NCBI RefSeq assembly: GCF_023614315.1
Contig: NZ_CP095474.1
Coordinates: 2,939,282-2,976,767, forward strand
DNA length: 37,486 nucleotides
Reading direction: 5' to 3'
Source of the DNA: Streptomyces sudanensis
Lineage (GTDB): Bacteria; Actinomycetota; Actinomycetes; Streptomycetales; Streptomycetaceae
Positions 25,801-32,970 of this stretch are shown piece after piece (within the stretch, counting starts at the first letter, position 1; every line of letters starts with the position of its first letter). A program made the position numbers and the translations under genes. A model generated the notes under the pieces. That model ran no database searches. It was not told the DNA's origin and was given only the letters and a program-made list of their open reading frames with translations.

Positions 25801-26469
25801 TCAGGCGGGGGAGTCCCCGATCTCGGCGTACCGCTGGATCCAGGCGTGCATGGCGATCGCGGCGGCGGCCCCGGCGTTGATGGAGCGGGTCGAGCCGAAC
25901 TGGGCGATGGAGCACACCGTCCGGGCGTGCTCACGGGCCTCCTCGGTGAGGCCCGGCCCCTCCTGCCCGAACAGCAGCACGCAGCGGCGGGGCAGCTCCG
26001 TGCGTTCCAGCGGCACCGCGCCCGGCAGGTTGTCGATGCCGATGATCGGCAGGCCCTCCGCCTCGGCCCAGGCCGTCAGCGACGCGGTGTCGGGGTGGTG
26101 GCGCACGTGCTGGTACCGGTCGGTGACCATCGCGCCGCGCCGGTTCCAGCGGCGGCGGCCGACGATGTGCACCTCCTTCGCCAGGAAGGCGTTGGCGGTC
26201 CGGACGACCGATCCGATGTTGAAGTCGTGGCTCCAGTTCTCCACGGCCACGTGGAAGTCGTGGCGGCGGGTGTCCAGGTCGGCGACGATCGCCTCGCGCG
26301 TCCAGTACCGGTAGCGGTCGACGACGTTGCGCCGGTCGCCCCCGGCGAGCAGCTCGGGGTCGTAGCGCCCGTCCTGCGGCCAGGGCAGGGGGTGCGGCCC
26401 GACGCCGACCTCGGAGCCGTAGCCGTCGTCGTACTGGAGGGGGACGTCCGTCCGGGTCTCGCTGTTCAC
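25801..26469 (-). CDS. SpoU/TrmH family RNA methyltransferase
   Basis: 222-residue SPOUT-class 2'-O-methyltransferase. The three knot motifs are present: NWSHDFNIGSVVRTANAF (motif 1), PRRCVLLFGQEGPGL (motif 2) and FGSTRSINAGAAAAIAMHAW (motif 3), which together bind S-adenosylmethionine in the trefoil knot. Start GTG at 26469 overlaps the HTTM gene stop as GTGA and lacks a good ribosome site of its own, so translation probably depends on coupling. It is the last gene of the DUF5819-HTTM-methyltransferase operon. Substrate (tRNA or rRNA 2'-O-ribose) cannot be told; the N-terminal about 65 residues are outside the knot. Confidence 0.88.
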   Translation of the reverse strand: MNSETRTDVPLQYDDGYGSEVGVGPHPLPWPQDGRYDPELLAGGDRRNVVDRYRYWTREAIVADLDTRRHDFHVAVENWSHDFNIGSVVRTANAFLAKEVHIVGRRRWNRRGAMVTDRYQHVRHHPDTASLTAWAEAEGLPIIGIDNLPGAVPLERTELPRRCVLLFGQEGPGLTEEAREHARTVCSIAQFGSTRSINAGAAAAIAMHAWIQRYAEIGDSPA

Positions 26470-27689
26470 CCGACGAGGGTACGGGGGGCCGGCGCGTCCG
26501 GGACGGGGTCCCGTCCCTCCCTTCCCGTCGCGCGGCCGGGCCGCAGCCGCCTCCCGGCGCGGCGGACCCGGCCCTCCAGCCACAGCAGGAAGACCGTCGG
26601 CAGGAACACCGCGTCCGCGGTGATCATGGCGAGGGAGAAGGCCGGCAGCCCGAGCAGCACCGCGATCCCCGCGTGCTCCATCATCATCACCGCGAGCAGC
26701 ACGTTCTTGACCCTGCGGTTGAACAGGGTGAACGGGAAGGCCACCTGCACGATCACGGTGCCGTAGGTGATGATCATGACCACCAGGCTGGCGCCGGCCA
26801 GCAGACCGGACAGGGCGGGCCACGGGCTGAAGTAGTCGAGTTTCAGCGGGTAGTACAGGGCGGTGCCGTCCTGCCACCGCGAACCCTGGATCTTGTACCA
26901 GCCGGCCGTCGCGTAGATCAGGCACACCTCGGCCATGATCACCGCGAGGGTGGCGTTGTGCAGCAGGTTGGCGAGGACGTCGAGCAGGACGCGCGGCTGG
27001 CCGGGGGCGATGCGGCACACCAGCCACCACGCGCCCTGGGCGAGCCACAGCAGCCACAGCAGCGCGACGATCCACGGCTCGCCGCTCCTGTCGTGGAACA
27101 GCAGGACCGCCACCAGGCCGAAGCCCAGCACCGACCACAGCACCACTCCCGCCGGGTCGGTCCCGGCGCCCGCGGGGCGGCGGGACCGGCGGCGCGCGTC
27201 CAGCGACCAGACGCGCCCGCAGCGGGTGAGGACGAGGTAGATCGCCATGAGGTGGATGACGTTGTCACCGCCGTCGCCCATGAAGACGGAGCGGTTCTGC
27301 AGCGAGAGGACCCCCACCATGAACAGCGCCGACGTGGCCCGGGTGCGCCATCCGACCATCAGCAGGGCACTGGAGAGCACGGCGCCCGCGTAGACGGCCT
27401 CGAACCACAGGACGGAGTCCGTCCACACCAGGACGGTGAAGGAGTGGTTGTCCGCGATCAGCTGCCGCGCCATGTGCCAGCCCCACGGGCCCTGGGGCCC
27501 GTACAGCTCGTGGCGGTGGGGGAACTCGCGCAGGAGGAAGACCAGCCAGGTCGCGGCGAACCCGATCCGGACGACGGCGCTCTGGTAGGGGCCCAGGGCG
27601 GTTCCGGTGAGCCGCTGGACGGCCCTGGCGAGGCGCTGGTCGGGGCTCTCCCGGCGGTCCGCGTGCCGGGGTGCGCTGCTCGGGTTCAC
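26466..27689 (-). CDS. HTTM domain membrane protein (vitamin K-dependent carboxylase-like fold)
   Basis: 407-residue integral membrane protein with a short hydrophilic N terminus and about 9-10 hydrophobic segments. The HTTM pattern is visible: LGPYQSAVVRIGFAATWLVFLL near the start, then a helix-loop NRSVFMGDGGDNVIHLMAIYL, LIYATAGWYKIQGSRWQDGTALYYPL and FPFTLFNRRVKNVLL. These motifs are shared by HTTM/SdpB-like proteins and vitamin K-dependent gamma-carboxylases. The C-terminal tail is basic and Pro-rich. Start GTG at 27689 overlaps the DUF5819 stop as GTGA, and its stop overlaps the methyltransferase start likewise. In Bacillus the HTTM protein SdpB works with SdpA to mature a secreted peptide; the paired DUF5819 protein here makes a similar two-protein unit plausible. 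Confidence 0.85.
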   Translation of the reverse strand: MNPSSAPRHADRRESPDQRLARAVQRLTGTALGPYQSAVVRIGFAATWLVFLLREFPHRHELYGPQGPWGWHMARQLIADNHSFTVLVWTDSVLWFEAVYAGAVLSSALLMVGWRTRATSALFMVGVLSLQNRSVFMGDGGDNVIHLMAIYLVLTRCGRVWSLDARRRSRRPAGAGTDPAGVVLWSVLGFGLVAVLLFHDRSGEPWIVALLWLLWLAQGAWWLVCRIAPGQPRVLLDVLANLLHNATLAVIMAEVCLIYATAGWYKIQGSRWQDGTALYYPLKLDYFSPWPALSGLLAGASLVVMIITYGTVIVQVAFPFTLFNRRVKNVLLAVMMMEHAGIAVLLGLPAFSLAMITADAVFLPTVFLLWLEGRVRRAGRRLRPGRATGREGRDPVPDAPAPRTLVG

Positions 27690-28408
27690 CGGTCTCCCCC
27701 CGCCGTCCGGCCGCCGGTGACGCCGCCCGGCAGATCGGCGGCGGTCACGGTCCACCAGGGCAGGATCCGGTGGTACGGCCGCGTGTCGGTCCGCTCGCGG
27801 CTCCACGGCGGAGCGGCCACGTTCGTGGTGGTCGAACGTATCTGTATCCGCTCGACCCTCCCGCCCAGCCGGTGCTCCTCCAGCCGCATCATGGCGATGC
27901 GCCGCACGTAGCGCTCGGAGAGGCCGGCGCGCAGGGGGTCCGCCGGGTCGCCGTCGTGCTGGTTGGCGTAGAAGTCCCAGGCGCGGCGCAACTCGTTCTG
28001 CTGCGTGTGGCTGGGGAAGGGGTTGCCGCGGATCGCCGCGGCGTCGTCGGCGGTCAGGTCGATCCACGGGGTGACCTCGCGGACGCCGCCGTCCACCACC
28101 TCGGCGCGGACCTGGACCGCGACGTTCTGCTGGAGCGGGTTGGGCGCGAAGAGCTTCCAGTTCTGCTCGAACTCCGGCATGACCCAGTCGTCGACGGTCT
28201 CGCCGTGCTGCTTGGACAGCGTGTTCGACGGTGCGACGTGCAGGAACACCACGCCCACGTGGAAGCAGGCGACCAGCCCGATCACCGCCAGGGCGACGGC
28301 TCCCACCACCTGGTAGGGCAGGGAGAGCGCCGCCAGCCCGGTGCGATCGGGGCCTTCCGCGCCGGCAGCGTCCCCGGCACGTCCGCGCCGCTCGTCGTAC
28401 GACTCCAT
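27686..28408 (-). CDS. DUF5819 family membrane-anchored protein
   Basis: 240 residues. A cytoplasmic N terminus of about 35 residues is followed by one membrane helix (LPYQVVGAVALAVIGLVACFHVGVVFLHV, about 30-58) and an extracytoplasmic domain. That domain starts with the typical EFEQNWKLFAPNP segment and ends ILPWWTVT. It belongs to the DUF5819 family, commonly encoded next to HTTM proteins in actinobacteria. Topology and the W-FAPNP motif are reminiscent of SdpA, the partner of SdpB, but this is a resemblance, not a demonstrated homology. Start ATG at 28408 has GGAGCGGGG upstream; the frame is open to 28489. It is first in its operon and divergent from paaA, 112 bases apart. Confidence 0.8.
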   Translation of the reverse strand: MESYDERRGRAGDAAGAEGPDRTGLAALSLPYQVVGAVALAVIGLVACFHVGVVFLHVAPSNTLSKQHGETVDDWVMPEFEQNWKLFAPNPLQQNVAVQVRAEVVDGGVREVTPWIDLTADDAAAIRGNPFPSHTQQNELRRAWDFYANQHDGDPADPLRAGLSERYVRRIAMMRLEEHRLGGRVERIQIRSTTTNVAAPPWSRERTDTRPYHRILPWWTVTAADLPGGVTGGRTAGGDR

Positions 28409-28438
28409 CCCGCCCCGCTCCGCGTCTTCCCGCCCCGG

Positions 28439-28447
28439 TTGTCCACA
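28439..28447 (+). promoter_or_regulatory. DnaA box (exact TTGTCCACA)
   Basis: Exact TTGTCCACA, immediately upstream of the candidate paaA -35 element and 31 bases upstream of the divergent DUF5819 start. Confidence 0.55.
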
Positions 28448-28450
28448 GGG

Positions 28451-28480
28451 TTGACACCATACGGGCCGTCGACTCACCAT
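28451..28480 (+). promoter_or_regulatory. candidate paaABCDE promoter
   Basis: TTGACA (28451-28456, a perfect -35), an 18-base spacer and CACCAT (28475-28480). A transcript starting near 28487 would begin just before the operator, so a bound repressor would block it as it starts. Confidence 0.5.
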
Positions 28481-28492
28481 TGAAGCCATTCA

Positions 28493-28506
28493 ACCGAACG
28501 ATCGGT
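28493..28506. promoter_or_regulatory. PaaR-like TetR operator, paaA copy
   Basis: ACCGAACGATCGGT, 14 bases before the paaA ATG and just upstream of its GGGGG ribosome site. It is part of an 18-base stretch (28492-28509) identical, reverse-complemented, to the paaH/paaN operator. Confidence 0.78.
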
Positions 28507-28520
28507 CGGTAGGGGGCCCG

Positions 28521-29510
28521 ATGACGGCAGTGACTGCGGACTCGCAGGAGGCTTACGAGGCGGTGTTCGACGCCGCCGTCGCCGCCGACGAGCGCATCGA
28601 ACCGCGCGACTGGATGCCGGAGGCATACCGCGCCACGTTGATCCGGCAGATCGCCCAGCACGCCCACTCCGAGATCATCGGCATGCAGCCCGAGGCGAAC
28701 TGGATCACCCGTGCGCCCTCCCTGCGGCGCAAGGCGATCCTCATGGCCAAGGTGCAGGACGAGGCGGGCCACGGCCTGTACCTGTACAGCGCCGCCGAGA
28801 CCCTGGGCGTCAGCCGGGACGAACTGCTGGACAAGCTCCACTCGGGCCGCCAGAAGTACTCGTCGATCTTCAACTACCCCACGCTGACCTGGGCCGACGT
28901 CGGCGCGATCGGCTGGCTCGTGGACGGCGCCGCGATCACCAACCAGGTGCCGCTGTGCCGCTGCTCCTACGGGCCGTACGCCCGCGCGATGGTCCGGGTG
29001 TGCAAGGAGGAGTCCTTCCACCAGCGCCAGGGGTACGAGGCGCTCCTCGCCCTCTCGCAGGGCACGCCGGCCCAGCACGAGATGGCGCAGGACGCCGTCG
29101 ACCGCTGGTGGTGGCCGTCGCTGATGATGTTCGGTCCGCCCGACGACGAGTCGGCGCACTCCGCGCAGTCCATGGCCTGGAAGATCAAGCGCCACTCCAA
29201 CGACGAGCTGCGCCAGCGCTTCGTCGACATCTGCGTCCCGCAGGCCGAGTCGCTGGGCCTGACCCTGCCCGACCCGGACCTCCGGTGGAACGAGGAGCGG
29301 GGCCACTACGACTTCGGCGTGATCGACTGGACCGAGTTCCGCGAGGTCCTCAAGGGCAACGGCCCCTGCAACGAACAGCGGATCACCCAGCGCCGCCGTG
29401 CTCACGAAGAGGGCGCCTGGGTGAGGGACGCGGCGGCGGCGTACGCCGCGAAGCACAGCGATCGGAACAAGGGCGACGAGTCCGGGGACACCGGGGAGGC
29501 GACGGCATGA
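28521..29510 (+). CDS. paaA: 1,2-phenylacetyl-CoA epoxidase subunit PaaA
   Basis: 329-residue catalytic subunit of the diiron monooxygenase that epoxidises the ring of phenylacetyl-CoA. Diiron ligand motifs are present: D80-E81-x-x-H84 in [11 protein letters not shown] and E164-x-x-H167 in [13 protein letters not shown], embedded in the usual four-helix core. [17 protein letters not shown] and [16 protein letters not shown] are typical PaaA segments. ATG at 28521 follows a G-rich ribosome site right after the operator. It opens a five-gene operon paaABCDE in which every junction overlaps or abuts; its TGA overlaps the paaB ATG. No key residue is missing. It acts in the cytoplasm with PaaC as structural partner, PaaB as bridge and PaaE as reductase. 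Confidence 0.96.
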   Translation: MTAVTADSQEAYEAVFDAAVAADERIEPRDWMPEAYRATLIRQIAQHAHSEIIGMQPEANWITRAPSLRRKAILMAKVQDEAGHGLYLYSAAETLGVSRDELLDKLHSGRQKYSSIFNYPTLTWADVGAIGWLVDGAAITNQVPLCRCSYGPYARAMVRVCKEESFHQRQGYEALLALSQGTPAQHEMAQDAVDRWWWPSLMMFGPPDDESAHSAQSMAWKIKRHSNDELRQRFVDICVPQAESLGLTLPDPDLRWNEERGHYDFGVIDWTEFREVLKGNGPCNEQRITQRRRAHEEGAWVRDAAAAYAAKHSDRNKGDESGDTGEATA

Positions 29511-29794
29511 CGACCAGCGACTGGCCGCTGTGGGAGGTGTTCGTGCGCTCGCGCCGCGGGCTGTCCCACACCCACGCGGGGAGCCTGCACGCCCCGGACG
29601 CCGAGATGGCCCTGCGCAACGCCCGCGACCTCTACACCCGGCGCAACGAGGGCGTGTCCATCTGGGTCGTCCCCGCCGCCGCGATCACCGCGTCGTCACC
29701 GGACGAGAAGGACCCGTTCTTCGAGCCGTCCGCCGACAAGCCCTACCGGCACCCGACCTTCTACGAGATCCCCGAGGGGGTGCAGCACCTGTGA
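29507..29794 (+). CDS. paaB: 1,2-phenylacetyl-CoA epoxidase subunit PaaB
   Basis: 95-residue small subunit, full length for the family. It starts [24 protein letters not shown], the standard PaaB signature, and ends [10 protein letters not shown]. It links PaaAC heterodimers into the higher-order complex needed for activity and for contact with the reductase. ATG at 29507 overlaps the paaA stop by ATGA, and its stop overlaps the paaC start as GTGA. Confidence 0.95.
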   Translation: MTTSDWPLWEVFVRSRRGLSHTHAGSLHAPDAEMALRNARDLYTRRNEGVSIWVVPAAAITASSPDEKDPFFEPSADKPYRHPTFYEIPEGVQHL

Positions 29795-30531
29795 CGGCCT
29801 CCCTGAACACCGCCGCCCTCGCGCTCGGCGACGACGCGCTGGTGCTGTCCCACCGACTGGGCGAGTGGGCGGGCCACGCGCCCGTGCTGGAGGAGGAGGT
29901 CGCCCTCGCCAACATCGCGCTGGACCTGCTCGGACAGGCCCGCGTCCTGCTCTCCCTCGTCGGCGACGAGGACGAGCTGGCGTTCCTCCGCGAGGAGCGT
30001 GCGTTCCGCAACGTCCAGCTCGTCGAGCAGCCGAACGGCGACTTCGCCCACACGATCGTCCGCCAGCTGTACTTCTCCACCTACCAGCGCCTGCTGTACG
30101 GGCGTCTCGCCGCCGCCGACGTGCGCCCGGACGACGAGGCCCACGAGGCTCTGCGCGGCCTGGCCGCGAAGGCGGTCAAGGAGGTCGCCTACCACCAGGA
30201 CCACGCCGAGCAGTGGACGCTCCGCCTTGGCGACGGCACGCCCGAGAGCCATGACCGGATGCGGACCGCCTGCGACGCGCTGTGGCGCTTCACCGGTGAG
30301 CTGTTCCAGCCCGTCGAAGGCCTCGACGTCGACTGGCGGGAGCTGGAGGCCGACTGGCTGACCTCGGTGTCCGCCGTGCTGACCCGGGCGACCCTCCCCC
30401 TTCCCGAGGGAGCCCGGACGACCGCGTGGAGCGCGGGCGCGGGCCGGCAGGGCGTCCACACCGAGTCGTTCGGGCGGATGCTCGCCGAGATGCAGCACCT
30501 GCACCGCAGCCACCCGGGAGCGTCATGGTGA
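29791..30531 (+). CDS. paaC: 1,2-phenylacetyl-CoA epoxidase subunit PaaC
   Basis: 246-residue structural subunit with the same ferritin-like fold as PaaA but without the diiron site. Typical segments: GDDALVLSHRLGEWAGHAPVLEEEVALANIALDLLGQARVLL, FRNVQLVEQPNGDFAHTIVRQL and VKEVAYHQDHAEQWTLRLGDGT. Start GTG at 29791 overlaps paaB by GTGA. The C terminus runs into the start of paaD with a 7-base overlap. Length is normal. Confidence 0.95.
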   Translation: MTASLNTAALALGDDALVLSHRLGEWAGHAPVLEEEVALANIALDLLGQARVLLSLVGDEDELAFLREERAFRNVQLVEQPNGDFAHTIVRQLYFSTYQRLLYGRLAAADVRPDDEAHEALRGLAAKAVKEVAYHQDHAEQWTLRLGDGTPESHDRMRTACDALWRFTGELFQPVEGLDVDWRELEADWLTSVSAVLTRATLPLPEGARTTAWSAGAGRQGVHTESFGRMLAEMQHLHRSHPGASW

Positions 30532-31019
30532 CCATGACTCCGCTCGAAGAGGAGCTGAGCCGGCTGGCCGGTTCGGTGCCCGACCCCGAGATGCCCGTGC
30601 TCACCCTGGAGGACCTGGGTGTGGTGAGGGGCGTACGGGTCCTCGGTCCCGGCAAGGTGAAGGTCGAGCTGACTCCGACGTACACGGGCTGCCCGGCGAT
30701 CGAGGCCATGTCCTCGGACATCGAGCGGGTCCTCCACGACCGGGGCGTCGAGGAGGTCTCGGTCGTCACGGTCCTCTCCCCCGCCTGGTCCACGGACGAC
30801 ATCAGCGACGAGGGCCGGAGGAAACTCGCCGAGTTCGGCATAGCACCGCCCCGTCGGCAGCAGTCCGACGGACCCGTGCCGCTCACCCTCGCCATCCGCT
30901 GCCCGCACTGCGGCTCGACCGACACCGAGCTGCTGAGCAGGTTCTCCTCGACCGCGTGCAAGTCGCTGCGCCGTTGCGCCTCCTGCCGCGAACCCTTCGA
31001 CCACTTCAAGGAGTTGTAG
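30525..31019 (+). CDS. paaD: phenylacetate degradation protein PaaD (MIP18/SufT-like)
   Basis: 164 residues. The N-terminal MIP18 domain (VPDPEMPVLTLEDLGVVRGV, then TPTYTGCPAIEAM) is shared with iron-sulphur assembly factors. The C terminus holds a zinc-ribbon-like set of four Cys (CPHCGS and CASCREP). PaaD is thought to help mature the Fe-S centre of the epoxidase reductase PaaE. ATG at 30525 has GGGAG four bases before it; GTG at 30528 would give a GTGA overlap with paaC and is equally possible. It is followed directly by paaE, whose ATG uses the last base of the paaD TAG. Confidence 0.92.
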   Translation: MVTMTPLEEELSRLAGSVPDPEMPVLTLEDLGVVRGVRVLGPGKVKVELTPTYTGCPAIEAMSSDIERVLHDRGVEEVSVVTVLSPAWSTDDISDEGRRKLAEFGIAPPRRQQSDGPVPLTLAIRCPHCGSTDTELLSRFSSTACKSLRRCASCREPFDHFKEL

Positions 31020-32081
31020 ATGTTCCATCCGCTCCGGGTGAGCGAGGTCGAGCGGCTCACGGACGACTCGGTGGCCGTCACCTTCGCCGTCCCGCCAGAG
31101 CTGCGGGAGGCGTTCCGCCACACCCCCGGCCAGCACCTGACGATGCGCCGGACCACCGCCGAAGGCGAGGAGATCCGGCGCACGTACTCGATCTGCTCGC
31201 CCGCCGCCGCCCCCGGTGAGGACCCGGTACTGCGCGTCGGCATCCGGCACGTCGAGGGCGGCGAGTTCTCCACCTACGCGCTGAAGGAACTCGCCGTCGG
31301 CGACACGGTGGAGGTCATGGAGCCGATGGGCAGGTTCGTCCTGCCGCCGCGGCCCGGGCACTTCGCGGCGATCGTCGGCGGCAGCGGCATCACCCCCGTG
31401 CTGTCGATGGCGGCGACACTGCTGGCGCGGGAGCCGCAGGCCCGCTTCTGCCTCGTGCGCAGCGACCGCACGGCCGCGTCGACGATGTTCCTCGACGAGG
31501 TCGCCGACCTCAAGGACCGCTACCCCGACCGCTTCCAGCTGGTCACGGTGCTGTCCCGGGAGGAGCAGCAGGCCGGGCTGCCGTCCGGTCGGCTCGACGA
31601 GGAGCGGCTGTCCCGCCTCCTGCCGGCGCTGCTGACGGTGGACGAGGTGGGAGGCTGGTTCCTGTGCGGCCCGTTCGGGCTGGTCAAGGGCGCCGAGCGG
31701 GCACTGCTGGGCCTGGGCGTGCCGAAGAACCGGGTCCACCAGGAGATCTTCCACGTGGAAGACGGCTCGTCGGCGACCCGTCGCCCCACGCCGGGCGAGG
31801 TGCCCGCCGCCACGCTGACCGCCACTCTGGACGGCCGGTCCGGGACATGGCCGGTCCAGGAGGGCGAGTCCCTGCTGGAGACCGTGCTGCGCAGCCGGTC
31901 GGATGCGCCGTACGCCTGCAAGGGCGGCGTATGCGGTACGTGCCGGGCGTTCCTGGTCTCGGGTGAGGTCCGGATGGACCGCAACTACGCGCTGGAGGCC
32001 GAGGAGACGGACGCCGGCTATGTGCTGGCGTGCCAGTCGCATGCGATGACGCCGGAGGTCGAGCTCGACTTCGACCGGTGA
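31020..32081 (+). CDS. paaE: 1,2-phenylacetyl-CoA epoxidase reductase PaaE
   Basis: 353-residue flavin and iron-sulphur reductase that passes electrons from NADPH to the PaaA diiron centre. Order of domains: FAD-binding (RTYSIC at 54-59), NAD(P)-binding (VGGSGITPVLSM, 119-130) and C-terminal plant-type [2Fe-2S] ferredoxin with C300, C305, C308 and C338 (CKGGVCGTC ... ACQS). The ATG begins at the last base of the coding end of paaD (TAGATG junction, 31020). It is the last gene of the operon. A 16-base perfect palindrome with a CACGTG core lies inside the coding region at 31747-31762. Confidence 0.95.
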   Translation: MFHPLRVSEVERLTDDSVAVTFAVPPELREAFRHTPGQHLTMRRTTAEGEEIRRTYSICSPAAAPGEDPVLRVGIRHVEGGEFSTYALKELAVGDTVEVMEPMGRFVLPPRPGHFAAIVGGSGITPVLSMAATLLAREPQARFCLVRSDRTAASTMFLDEVADLKDRYPDRFQLVTVLSREEQQAGLPSGRLDEERLSRLLPALLTVDEVGGWFLCGPFGLVKGAERALLGLGVPKNRVHQEIFHVEDGSSATRRPTPGEVPAATLTATLDGRSGTWPVQEGESLLETVLRSRSDAPYACKGGVCGTCRAFLVSGEVRMDRNYALEAEETDAGYVLACQSHAMTPEVELDFDR

Positions 32082-32622
32082 TGCACGACGGCGGTGACGG
32101 TGTCCGCGACACGGGTCGCACACCGTCCCGCCGGGCCTCGCCGTCCCGCCGGGCCTCGCCGTCCCGCCGGGCCTCGCCGTCCCGCCGGATCGCTCCGGGC
32201 CACCGGGCGGCGCCGGAGCACGAATCGCACCGCCCGCCCGGCCGCGTCGGACCATCGGACCGCTCTGGACCTCACCGCCCCGTCGCACCGTCCCGCCGGA
32301 TCGCTCCGGGCCACTGGCGTGTCCCCGTGCCCGCCGTCCCCGTGCCCACCCAGCCGCCCCGGATCGTCAAGCGCCCTCCGGGCCCGGCCGCCCCGCTCCC
32401 GGCCGCCCCGGGGCACCGGACTCCACTCGTGGCCCGCCGGGAGCCCACCGCCGGGGCCGTCGCCTGGGGCCGTCCGGGTCCTTCGCGGCGCCCGACGCCC
32501 GACACCCGGCGCCCGGGAGGCCGCTTCTCGCCACGCGGTTTCCGGTACCACTTGGCCGACGGCCCTCCCGGCCTTTGCGACCGGGTGAGCCCGCCGTGTC
32601 CGGGGCGCCGCCCGGACGTCGG
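32082..32622. other. 541-bp gene-free region with GC-rich repeats after paaE
   Basis: Lies between two convergent stops. Long frames on both strands here are low in complexity and look like no protein family; none has a ribosome site with sensible codon bias. It contains the 18-base tandem array at 32123-32188 and a 27-base direct repeat (32177-32203 and 32288-32314). Transcription of paa probably ends here, but no single clear hairpin was found. Confidence 0.6.
32123..32188. repeat. 18-bp tandem repeat array
   Basis: CCGTCCCGCCGGGCCTCG repeated exactly at 32123-32140, 32141-32158 and 32159-32176, followed by a partial fourth copy of 12 bases. The fourth copy runs into a 27-base element that recurs at 32288-32314. 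Confidence 0.85.
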
Positions 32623-32967
32623 TCACACGACGACCGCGGGACCGCCGTGCTCGCTCACCATGGGCCGGCCGGCCCTTTCCCAGGCGAGCATCCCGCCGTC
32701 GACGTTCACCGCGTCGATGCCCTGTTGCACCAGGTACTGCGTGACCTGCGCGGAGCGACCACCGACCCGGCACACCACATGGGCGCGCCGCCCGTCGGCC
32801 ACCGCCTCCGTCACCTCTCCGAAGCGGGCGACGAAGTCGCTCATCGGCACGTGCAGAGCGCCCTCGACATGTCCGGCTGCCCATTCGTCGTCCTCGCGCA
32901 CGTCCAGGACCAGGGCGTCAGCCGGTACGGACGCGGCGTCCACGGCGGGCAGCGGTGCGAAGTTCAT
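32623..32967 (-). CDS. rhodanese-like domain protein
   Basis: 114-residue single-domain rhodanese, normal length. The substrate-entry segment LVLDVREDDEWAAGHVEGALHVPM and the active-site loop VVCRVGGRS with catalytic C66 are present, so a persulphide-transfer activity is likely. The loop CRVGGR matches the small actinobacterial single-domain type. ATG at 32967 has AGAGGAATG upstream. It follows the J-domain protein by three bases on the same strand and converges with paaE across 541 bases. The sulphur partner is unknown. Confidence 0.88.
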   Translation of the reverse strand: MNFAPLPAVDAASVPADALVLDVREDDEWAAGHVEGALHVPMSDFVARFGEVTEAVADGRRAHVVCRVGGRSAQVTQYLVQQGIDAVNVDGGMLAWERAGRPMVSEHGGPAVVV

Positions 32968-32970
32968 GGG

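Noticed and set aside
26245-26260. CCACGTGG inside the RNA methyltransferase gene as a regulatory palindrome
   Set aside because: Short, within coding sequence, and expected by chance at this GC content.
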